From Chromobotia macracanthus (Eukaryota; Chordata; Actinopteri; Cypriniformes; Botiidae): a DNA stretch of 64,000 nucleotides. The stretch's first letter is position 1; each line of letters opens with the position of its first letter. Under the pieces are notes generated by a model. That model ran no database searches. It was not told the origin of the DNA and was given only the letters and a program-made list of their open reading frames with translations. The stretch covers positions 124,001 through 188,000 of the forward strand of contig JAZGTH010000144.1 in the NCBI GenBank assembly GCA_036877525.1. The letters run 5' to 3'. Position numbers and translations under genes: made by a program. Positions 1 through 8,783 of the stretch are shown here, piece after piece.

Positions 1-189
1 AGCATGTGACATCAGAGCATTTGTCTGCAGCCAATCTGCTTGCAGTTCTTCTCGCAGTTTGTTTCCCACACAGCAGTTTTCCTCTTCATCTGAGATTCTG
101 GATTTAAACAGAGCCCTGCGCATCTGTTGTCTGTCATCACATGCTCCATAAACATGACCGTCAGAAAGATGATCCACAGCTGATATCAT
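1..189 (-). CDS. candidate partial exon, product unknown
   Basis: On the minus strand one frame is open from about 228 down to the window edge, and the other two frames are broken by stops near the start of this stretch. From the ATG at 189 it gives 63 codons, rich in charged residues, with the segment SDEEENCC near the middle. The stretch is clearly richer in G+C than the AT-rich DNA beyond 210, and an AG acceptor preceded by a T-rich stretch lies just upstream near 208-210, so it could instead be an internal exon. I do not recognise the protein. It is truncated by the window edge, so neither family nor full length can be judged. It may be a chance open frame; a coding exon is somewhat more likely than not. 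Confidence 0.35.
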   Translation of the reverse strand, partial: MISAVDHLSDGHVYGACDDRQQMRRALFKSRISDEEENCCVGNKLREELQADWLQTNALMSHA

Positions 190-768
190 CACATTTAAAG
201 GGTTTACCACTGAAACCATGCAGATATTCTAGCAAAATGATTACAGTCCAAAAGTCTCTTCTGTTTTGTTATTCTCTTGTTTCCAGTTTTCTTTTATTCT
301 TCCTTCATTGTGTAATTTTCAGGTATTGTTATTGTATATATTTTGTGTATATATTTTGTGTATGTATTTCACTTTTGTATGTTGTATGTATTTCATGGTA
401 CTATTGCAAATTGTATAACCCCTGTCCCATAAGATGTTATCTTTTATATGCCATCTCCACATAAGCTGGAACGGCATATCTTGCTTAATGATTTTGTAAT
501 TTTATTTCACACATCTCACACATATTATTTGCAATAATACCATGTATTCTGTGTTGAATGTCTGACATTTGTTCTGTGTTTTATTATTATTATTATTTTA
601 TTATTATTCTTTATTATTATATGTAAAGCTGCTTTGAAGCGCTACATAAATAAAACTGAATTATATTTTTTATCAGAAATTGCAGTGTGTACTGCACAGG
701 AAACTACATAGATCTTATCTGATTGGTGTATAGTCAGAGTATTCACTAGTGACGGATATGGTACTGCG
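190..768. repeat. AT-rich spacer with LINE-like 3' tail
   Basis: No gene is visible. The stretch holds a TTA-rich microsatellite at about 580-618. It is followed at 622-660 by the AAGCTGCTTTGAAGCGC...AATAAAACTGAATT type of tail that ends many fish retroposon copies. A related tail occurs at 48200-48262. The upstream AT-rich part may be the body of the same decayed element. The family cannot be named from this alone. Confidence 0.4.
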
Positions 769-2206
769 TACAGTGCTGTCAGAAAGTATTCAGACCCCCT
801 TCACTTTTTTCAAATTTGTTATGTTGCAGCCTGATACTACAGTCATTTAAATTCATTTTTCTTCTCATTAATCTACACTCAGTACTCCATAATGACAAAA
901 TGAAAACAGAATTTTAGAAATGTTTATAAATTTATTAAAAAGAAAAACTGAAATATCACATTAGCATAAATATTCATAGCCTTTGCAACAACACTTGATA
1001 TTTAGCTCAAATGCCTCCTATTTCTCTTGATCGTTGCTGAGATGTTTTTACACCTCGATTGGAGTTCATCTGGGGTAAATTAAACTGAATGGACATGATT
1101 TGGAAAGACACACACCTCTCTGTAAAAGGCCTCACAGCTGACAATGAATATCAGAGCAAAAACCAAGCCATGAGGCCAAAGGAACTGCCTGCAGAGTTCA
1201 GAGACAGGATTGTTGCAAGGCACAGATCTGGGAAGGGCTACAAAAATGAAAGTTTCCAAGAGCACAGTTGCCTCCATAATTCTCAAATGGAAGAAGTTTG
1301 GCACAACCAGGACTCTTCCAAGAGCTGATCGCACAGCCAAACTGAGCAATTAGGGGAGAAGGGCCTTAGTAAGAGAGGGTGACCAAGACGCCAATAGTCA
1401 TCCCATGTGGAGATGGGACAAAGTTCCAGAACAACTGGCATCACTGCAGCCAACCATCAATGTAGCCCACCACTGATCTGGGCTTTATGGCAGGGTGGCT
1501 AGACAGAAGCCTCCCCTCAGTGCAACACATGAAAGGCCACTTGGAGTTTGCAAAAAGAAAGCACCTGAAGGACTCTCAGACTGTGAGGAACAAGATTCTT
1601 TGGTTGGATGAAACCAAGATGGAACTGTTTGGACTGAATTATAAACTTTATGTCTGGAGGAAACATTCACTGCTCATCTCAGGCCCAATACCATCCCTAC
1701 AGTGAAGCATGCTGCAGCATCATGTTTTTCAGCAGCAGGGACTGGGAGACTGGTCAGCGTTGAGGGAAAGCTGACTGGAGCAAAGTACCGAAATATCCTC
1801 ATTGAAAACCTATTCCACAGCACTCAGGACCTCAGACTGGACTGAAGGTTCACCTTCCAACATGACAATGACCCTAATCACATAGCCAAGACAAGGAAGA
1901 ATAGCAGAAATTCCCCCAATCCAGGATGTTGCATCAAACCCAAAGGGCTGTAATTGCTGCCAAAGCTGCTTCAACTAACTACTGAATAAAATGGTCCAAA
2001 ATACATTTCCACATTTTACATTTCCAGATATAATACACTTCCAGAATTTTAAAAATTCTGTTTTCACTTTGTTATTATAGGTTACTGAGTATAGGTTACT
2101 ATAGATTGAGAAAAATGAATTTAAATTATTGTAGAATCAGGTTGAAACATAGGGAAATTGAAAAAGCAAGGGGGGGGGGGGTTGAATTTTTTCTGAATGC
2201 ACTGTA
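769..2206 (+). mobile_element. degenerate Tc1/mariner DNA transposon
   Basis: The element is bounded by inverted terminal repeats. The left end starts TACAGTGCTGTCAGAAAGTA at 769, and the reverse complement of the right end starts TACAGTGCATTCAGAAAAAA at 2206. Similarity between the two ends continues for roughly 100 bp inward, including a shared AATTTAAATTCATTTTTCT-like block. TA dinucleotides lie at both edges, as expected for the TA target of this superfamily. The length of about 1.44 kb fits a full-size Tc1 element. The centre holds a broken transposase gene. A run of 12 G near 2170-2181 interrupts the right repeat. The element is dead by visible mutation; it could still be mobilised in trans only if the diverged ends are recognised. 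Confidence 0.85.
1170..1985 (+). pseudogene. Tc1-type transposase remnant
   Basis: The first part encodes KELPAEFRDRIVARHRSGKG, the typical start of the paired-like helix-turn-helix DNA-binding region of fish Tc1 transposases. The frame is lost after about 30 codons near 1250. A second open piece at 1487-1705 gives the mid region, with LKDSQTVRNKILWLDETK just before a catalytic aspartate position. A third piece around 1858-1881 matches the QHDNDPNH block that carries the second catalytic Asp of the DDE/DDD triad. The three pieces lie in order in different frames with stops between them, so no active protein can be made. Intact family members are about 340 residues, which fits the span here. 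Confidence 0.8.
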
Positions 2207-3789
2207 TTTTTATGTCGCCAATGTCAGTGTTTGTCACGTCAAAATGTGGTTTCTTCACAGTGACAATTAATGTGTAGCTCCAGACTGATTACATAACATT
2301 TACAACTTAAGTGATTGGTAACTTAAGTGTAATTCTTGTTTAAACTTAGCAGGTTATGTCAGGCATATATTCCCCTGTCAACAATAAACTCACTGTTCTG
2401 ATGGAGGTTTTATGGTTTTACATATATATTGATAAGAAACAGATGATAAGAAGTGGAATCAGTTACAGGAACCAGAGATAAGTACGCAAATGGTTGTTGT
2501 CTGGATTCCCCCACACTTCTTGACCTCAGTTCCAGGTCCTCTCATTCAAAATGAAAACAAGGCATTTGTGGATGGACTGGGTCTTGTTCACTAAAAACGA
2601 CGATTATATGCAATAGTGGAATGGGCCCAGTGTCCATAAAGATCTCCTGCAATCTCCAGCAATTACAGGGTCAAGCTCATCAATGGCACTAGGAGAAGCA
2701 TTTGTGGACATCTCTGAAATTGGGAAAAATGGGAACAGGAAAAGCATTTAAACTAAACAGGAAAAACCAATTGAAACACAATAAACTGATTTACACTTGA
2801 CCAATAGATATAAGCATTTTCATGATTTTGTTATATTATTTGAAAGAAGAAAAAATAATAGGGGTTGTATTGTGTTCATTATTGTACTGTAAAAGAAAAC
2901 ATAATGGCTTCAGTACAACAGGTCAGTACAATACGTAAATGGGAACAGTTTGTTCACTTAAAAGATTTATTCAAAATTACTCATTTGTTGACGAATGTAA
3001 AATTACTAATCTGGACAGTTATTGAGAGGTTTTATAATGTTCACATTTCACCTGTTGAAACACAGTAAACAATACTATAATAATAATTTATCACTGACAA
3101 AAATGAGTCGTTATGTATGTTGTATTTGTTACACTTTTTTAATAATTTTACTAGTTTAAATATTTGGTTGTACTAGTTTGTACACACTGCACTAAAATTG
3201 TCTTTCTCATCTCAAATTTAAATGCTTAATTAGTTTTGTGGACGAATATACTTTCTGCCTATTACATGTATAATTGTAACTGTAATAAAACAAAAAATAA
3301 TAATGGAGGAAAAAGGAAAAGCGGTCAACAACTGCCCAGCAGACTGTAATCTCCTTTAATATTGTTTTAAACATCTCAAGATGTTCTTTATGAAGTTGAT
3401 GAGTCTACTGAACTGTCATCTACACAGTGTAGCCACTTTGTATTTTATCATCACAGAGATGATGATAAAATACAAAACAGTTCAGATTTGTTCTATAGGT
3501 CTGGATCTATACTCTCAATTTCACTTTTGAGTTTTGTCGATCTTAATGATCTTTTAAAAAATGTAAAAATAGTAAATTGTAAAACAAATCTGTACATTTG
3601 GAGTGGTACTGTATTTGTATACAGATAAAGTAATATGTATATGCAGTATATGCAGATAAAGTAATATGTTTAAATGAAGTGTCATGAAAAGAAGAATACT
3701 TTCACACTGTAAAGTGAACTTCAACACAACTTCAAGGGTTTCTGGCACCTTACATACACACATTAGCAGAACGTCATCTATTATTCAGG
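2207..3789. other. AT-rich spacer, no gene
   Basis: Mostly AT-rich DNA without long open frames. The minus strand near 2545-2745 has a pyrimidine-rich acceptor (CCCAATTTCAG) followed directly by an ATG and about 30 open codons; this is too short to call. A perfect 17-bp hairpin at 3437-3476 is listed separately. A near-duplicate GCAGATAAAGTAATATG occurs twice near 3623-3668. Confidence 0.5.
3437..3476. repeat. perfect 17-bp inverted repeat
   Basis: TTTGTATTTTATCATCA at 3437-3453 is followed after a 6-base loop (CAGAGA) by its exact reverse complement at 3460-3476. The stem is AT-rich. It may be a remnant of a small palindromic element or a cruciform-prone site; no function is implied. Confidence 0.8.
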
Positions 3790-3901
3790 CAGAGTGTAAC
3801 ATCACGCCAGCAGAGGGAGCCCTCACCGGAATACTGACTGCTCATGCTCCCTCTGCTGAACTCTGAACTTTGAACTCTGAACTTACTTCCTGTTTGGCAT
3901 C

Positions 3902-3942
3902 TATATAAACCTTGCTGCCACATGGCCACATTGCGAAGTATT
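3902..3942 (+). promoter_or_regulatory. LTR TATA box and predicted RNA start
   Basis: TATATAAA lies at 3902-3909. About 31 bases downstream, where RNA polymerase II would start, is GCGAAGTATT (3933-3942). These ten bases are exactly complementary to AATACTTCGC just inside the LTR at 4177-4186. The same arrangement is kept in copy B. The start site is inferred from spacing only. Confidence 0.6.
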
Positions 3943-4054
3943 GCCAGCTTTACACCTGACTACTAAGCATTCTCTTTTACTGCCTGCTTTCCTGTGTTTT
4001 ACCTATTGTTTGGTTCTCGTTTTCTGATTTTTGCCTTGCCCCTTTGTTTGACAC

Positions 4055-4108
4055 ATGGTTGGACTGTCTATGTTTATTACGACCCTTTGCCTGTACTTTC
4101 GACTTTGA
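4055..4108 (+). promoter_or_regulatory. conserved upstream ORF before gag
   Basis: An ATG at 4055 opens a 17-codon frame ending at TGA 4106-4108, only two bases before the gag ATG at 4111. Copy B keeps the same ATG, length and stop. The close spacing would suit termination and re-initiation as a brake on gag translation. It may simply be chance sequence preserved because the copies are young. Confidence 0.4.
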
Positions 4109-4175
4109 TTATGGATAACCCCAATAAACATCCGCAACTGGATCCTGCTTCAGCTTCTGCCTCAGCCCCCTTACA

Positions 4176-4186
4176 GAATACTTCGC
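4176..4186 (+). other. primer binding site for self-priming
   Basis: GAATACTTCGC follows the 5' LTR directly. It is not an obvious match to the 3' end of a tRNA. Ten of its bases are complementary to the predicted first bases of the element's own RNA (3933-3942). This is the arrangement known from Tf1 of fission yeast and reported for related vertebrate elements, where the RNA 5' end folds back to prime minus-strand synthesis. The site lies within the gag frame, encoding the residues just after the LTR-encoded start. Confidence 0.6.
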
Positions 4187-7100
4187 CTACCCTCAATCCA
4201 GTGGATGTTTCACAGCTGTAAGCTGCATTTGTCTACCAGGGAGAACTATTACGCAGCTACCACGAACAGCTAGCTAACGTACAGGCATTGAATGAACTAC
4301 TGCTCCAGCGACTTTGCTCTCCTCCTTCCACCACGTCGAGCACGGTAAGACTTGCTCTTCCCGATAAGTTTGATGGTTCTGCAGAACGGTGTAAAGGGTT
4401 CATTCGACAAGTACGCACTTATTTGGAATCGTTGGGGGATCAGTCTCATGCTAGTTCTGATCAATGGTCTTTTATCATGTCACTATTATCTGGCAAGGCT
4501 ATTGATTGGGCTGCTGCGGTTTGGGAGACGGACGAACAGTTTAGATCTTCACCTGAGTATTTTTTGCAACAACTCCGAGAAGTATTTGAATATCCTGCTG
4601 GGGGTCGGGATGTTTCGTCTCGTCTTTTACACCTTTCTCAAGGCTCACATAGTGCAGCAGAGCACGCAGTCGAATTCAGGACTCTTGCAGCTCAGAGTGG
4701 ATGGAATGATGCTGCACTTAAAGGGGTGTTTCGGGAAAGCCTATGTCCCCAATTGCAGTTGGAGATGGCATGTCGAGGTGAGGAATCTTCTTTCAATGAC
4801 TTTAACATGACTATTAAGATTGATAATTTGCTCAGGAACTCACCTAAACCCAAGCAAGCGCATGCATCCCACCTTATGTCACGACCTGCACTTCGGAGTC
4901 CTGAGGCACCATGTGTTACCGAGCCCATGCAAGTAGGATCTACCAGGCTGTCTGAGGACGAGCATAGACGAAGGTTCATCAACAACCTCTGCTTTTATTG
5001 TGGTGAACCAGGTCATCATAAGTCACAGTGTCCTCAAAAGACCCGGAGGTCCCTCACAGCACAACACCGGGTGAATGTGGACACCTTTTCACAAAATCCA
5101 TTTAAAGTCTTCACATTACCCGTACAGATTTCTACTGAAAGTGGTTCTCTTATGGTGACAGCATTAGTAGATTCCGGCGCCGCTCTCAACCTCATCAACT
5201 CGGACATCGCCCGGAAACATCAACTACCCACCATTCCATGCTGTCCACCTATCAGTATTACGGCTGTCAATAACCAACCCATCAAAGGAGGAGTTCTGGA
5301 ACAGACCCGATCACTGAAAATGCAAATTGGGGTTTTTCATGAAGAGAACATCTCTCTATATCTGATCGACTCACCCAAATATGAAATAATTTTAGGAATT
5401 CCATGGCTAAGTTGCCACGATCCCCACATCTCCTGGCGCACGGGTGAGCTGACCCACTGGTCTCCATTCTGTTTTAGTCACTGTCTAACCACAAGCATGG
5501 GGAGCCCTCCGAGCCTGACCCAACCAAAGATCCCCCAGGGTTTATAACGAGCTTTTGGAGGTCTTCAGCAAGGTTAAAGCCACACAGTTACCACCACATC
5601 GGCACTGGGACTGTGCTGTAGACCTTCTTCCCAACATGTGTCCTCCCAAAAGCAAAGTCTACCCGCTGTCACGCCAAGAAGCACAGGCTATGGAGGACTA
5701 CATCAAGGAGGCTCTGGAAGCTGGCTTTATCCGTCCTTCTACTTCTCCCGCTGCAGCGGCTTCTTCGTGGAGAAGGATGGGGGTCTGCGTCCGTGCATCG
5801 ACTACAGAGGCCTCAATAATGTCACTGTTAAATTCAGGTATCCACTGCCTCTAGTCCCTTCTGCCCTAGAACAACTCAGGAAGGCCAACATTTTTACCAA
5901 ACTCGACTTGAGAAACGCTTATAACCTGATACGCATCAGGGACGGAGATGAGTGGAAGACAGCTTTTCTCACCACCAGGGGGCACTATGAATACCTGGTT
6001 ATGCCCTTTGGCCTTGCCAATGCCCCAGCCGTCTTCCAATCCTTCATAAATGAAGTCTTCAAAGATGTCCTCCACAAGTATGTCATTGCATATCTTGACG
6101 ACATCCTAATCTATTCCCTGAATGAAGAGGATCATGTCACTCACGTCAAGAGTGTTCTTTCCAAGCTTCTCAATTACCAACTCTATGTCAAGACTGAAAA
6201 ATGTGAGTTTCATGTGAAGCAGACAACATTCCTGGGGTACAACATCAGCCACCAGGGCATTGAAATGGATGCTTCTAAGGTAACCGCCGTCACTGAGTGG
6301 CCACAGCCCTCCACGTTGAAAGAATTGCAGAGGTTCCTGGGCTTTGCTAACTTCTATCGACGCTTCATTAGGAACTACAGCTCTATTGCTGCACCTCTCA
6401 CCTCATTACTCAAGGGAAAACCCAAGAAGTTGTCATGGAACACTTCCGCCAATGCAGCCTTCCAAAAGCTCAAGACCAGCTTCACGACGGCCCCCATCCT
6501 AAAACATCCAGATCCAGAACTCCCCTTCATTGTGGAGGTCGATGCTTCTGACTGCGGGATTTGAGCCGTGCTCTCTCAACGTCACGGACAACCTCCCAAG
6601 CTTTTCCCGTGTGCCGCCTTCTCTCGGAAGCTAACCCCCGCTGAGTTTAATTATGATGTGGAAAACAAAGAGCTTCTGTCAATGAAGGCTGCCATGGAAG
6701 AATGGAGACATTGGCTCGAGGGGGCAGCTCATCCTTTTCAAGTTATCACGGACCATAAAAACCTCGAGTATGTCAAGTCTGCTCGACGTCTGAATTCACG
6801 CCAGGCAAGATGGTCTCTGTTCTTTTCACGATTCCATTTTACAGTCACTTATCGTCCAGGCTCCAAGAATAGCAAGGCAGATGCACTATCCAGGTGCCAT
6901 GATCCCCCACGACAGAACTACAATCCTGAACCTATCCCAAGTCCAGCCTTGTTTGTTGCTCCGGTCAACTGGGACATAATGGAGGAAATTCACCAGGCCG
7001 TCCTCACAGAACCATCACCACCGAACTGCCCCCCTTCCAAACAATATGTTCCCCAGACACTACGTCACCGGGTCATCCAGTGGGTCCACACATCACTCAG

Positions 7101-8383
7101 CACGGGACATCCCGGCATTTCACGAACCCTTAAACTTGTGCAGAATTCCTTCTGGTGGCCTTCAATGACCAAAGATGTGGCCAATTATGTCAAGTCTTGC
7201 TCCATCTGTGCCCAGTCCAAGACTCCCAGGGACCTGCCAACGGGACTTCTACAGCCTCTCCCGATTCCCCAACGACCTTGGTCTCACCTCTCCATCGACT
7301 TCATCACTGACTTACCCCTGTCTGATGGTTACACCACAATCCTGGTCATCGTCGACCGCTTCTCCAACGCCTGTCGTCTGGTTCCATTAAAAGGATTACC
7401 TACTGCCATGGAGTCTGCTCAAGCCATGTTCCACCATGTCTTTCGAAACTATGGTCTACCTGAAGACATTGTATCAGATCGAGGAACTCAGTTCACCTCT
7501 CAGGTTTGGAAATCCTTTTGTAACCTTTTTGATATCAATGTGAGTTTAACCTCGGGCTATCATCCGCAGTCAAACGGTCAGGTGGAGAGGCTGAACCAAG
7601 AGATCGGCAGGTACCTGCAGACTTACTGCAGCCGCGAACAACATCGCTGGGCTGAATTTCTCCCTTGGACTGAGTATGCCCAGAACTCACTCACGCACTC
7701 CTCTACAGGACTCACACCATTTCAATGTGTGTTGGGTTACCAGCCTCCCCTGTTCCCGTGGTCAGGAGAACCATCGTCTGTGCCTGCTGTTAACGACTGG
7801 ATTCGTAACAGTGAGAGGGTGTGGGACAGTGCCCATGTACGGCTTCAACGCACTGTGAGGAGGCAGGAAATTAACGCTAACCGTCACCGTCGCCCACACC
7901 CTCCATACCAACCTGGACAAAGGGTCTGGCTCTCCACGAGGGATCTCAAGCTACGTCTGCCGAGCAGGAAGCTCTCTCCCAGGTATGTTGGCCCATTTAA
8001 AATCATAAGACAGATTAATGAGGTCACTTACCAATTAGAGCTTCCTGCTGACTACCGCATCTCTCCTTCTTTCCATGTGTCACTCCTCAAACCTTTCCAC
8101 CGGGACACTGACCCAGAGGTCATATTGCAGGAGCCACCGCCACCGCTGGACATTGGCGGAACGCCGGCCTACAAGGTGAACGTCCTGCTTGACTCACGGC
8201 GAAGAGGGGGTCAGTTACAATACCTGGTGGATTGGGAGGGATACGGCCCAGAGGAGAGATCATGGGTAGCGGCAGTGGACATTCTGGATCCCTCGCTCAC
8301 GGAGGAGTTTCATCGAGCCAGACCTGACCGTCCAGCACCACGTCCACGGGGACGCCCACGTAGAGCACCTGGAGGTGCTCCTA

Positions 8384-8397
8384 GAGGGGGGGGGTTC
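8384..8397 (+). other. polypurine tract of copy A
   Basis: AGAGGGGGGGGG-type run (nine G) ends three bases before the 3' LTR; it would prime plus-strand DNA synthesis. Copy B has eight G here, which changes the frame in which the polyprotein tail enters the LTR. Confidence 0.8.
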
Positions 8398-8778
8398 TGT
8401 AACATCACGCCAGCAGAGGGAGCCCTCAGCGGAATACTGACTGCTCATGCTCCCTCTGCTGAACTCTGAACTTTGAACTCTGAACTTACTTCCTGTTTGG
8501 CATCTATATAAACCTTGCTGCCATATGGCCACGTTGCGAAGTATTGCCAGCTTTACACCTGACTACTAAGCATTCTCTTTTACTGCCTGCTTTCCTGTGT
8601 TTTACCTATTGTTTGGTTCTCGTTTTCTGATTTTTGCCTTGCCCCTTTGTTTGACACATGGTTGGACTGTCTATGTTTATTACGACCCTTTGCCTGTACT
8701 TTCGACTTTGATTATGGATAACCCCAATAAACATCCGCAACTGGATCCTGCTTCAGCTTCTGCCTCAGCCCCCTTACA
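8398..8778 (+). repeat. 3' LTR of copy A (381 bp)
   Basis: Same length as the 5' LTR with three visible substitutions, all within the first 150 bases. AATAAA lies about 330 bases in (near 8726) and would serve as the polyadenylation signal, so the RNA end would fall near the end of the LTR. Confidence 0.93.
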
Positions 8779-8783
8779 CAGAG

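Larger units (their letters stand above)
3795..4175 (+). repeat. 5' LTR of copy A (381 bp)
   Basis: Starts TGTAACATC and ends CTTACA, giving the TG...CA ends needed by integrase. It contains TATATAAA at 3902, a predicted start near 3933, a short upstream frame at 4055-4108, the gag ATG at 4111 and AATAAA at 4123. Compared with copy B it lacks 82 bp between TTTGACAC and ATGGTTGG. Both LTRs of copy A share this deletion, so it was present in the parent element. Confidence 0.93.
4111..8469 (+). pseudogene. gag-pol polyprotein gene of copy A, broken
   Basis: One frame runs from ATG 4111, inside the 5' LTR, to TGA 8467-8469, inside the 3' LTR, about 1450 codons with no separate gag stop. Order: gag with SGWNDAALKGVFRESL-type capsid; CCHC knuckle CFYCGEPGHHKSQC at 4990-5031; protease ALVDSGAALNLI near 5160; RT with YLDD at 6091-6102; RNase H starting VEVDASDCG near 6536; integrase with its H-H-C-C zinc region near 7067-7212 and the SDRGTQFTS and NGQVERLNQ active-site blocks; chromodomain YLVDWEGYGPEERSW near 8220-8270. 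Breaks: TAA at 4219 where copy B has CAA; a 27-bp in-frame deletion near 5491; a +1 indel near 5540 that a net 7-base loss near 5757-5775 brings back into frame; TGA at 6562 where copy B has GGA. Not functional as it stands. Confidence 0.9.
3795..8778 (+). mobile_element. Ty3/gypsy retrotransposon, Tf1/sushi-like, copy A
   Basis: A complete 4984-bp LTR element. Two 381-bp LTRs beginning TGTAACATCACG and ending CCCCCTTACA flank a gag-pol region. The 5-bp target duplication CAGAG is present at 3790-3794 and 8779-8783. I count three differences between the LTRs, so insertion was recent. Domain order is gag with a CCHC knuckle, protease, reverse transcriptase, RNase H, integrase, chromodomain; integrase after RT plus a chromodomain places it among the Ty3 chromoviruses. 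The gag region resembles the sushi/RTL type. Copy B at 13565-18744 is the same family on the other strand. The polyprotein is broken here by two stops and a pair of frame-shifting indels, so the copy is non-autonomous as sequenced. Confidence 0.93.

Noticed and set aside
3994..4110. An N-terminal extension of gag upstream of 4111
   Set aside because: The frame is open but has no ATG before 4111; the only upstream ATG (4055) is in another frame and forms the short uORF.
4176..4193. A tRNA-type primer binding site
   Set aside because: No TGG-type start matching a tRNA 3' CCA end follows the LTR; the self-complementary explanation fits better.
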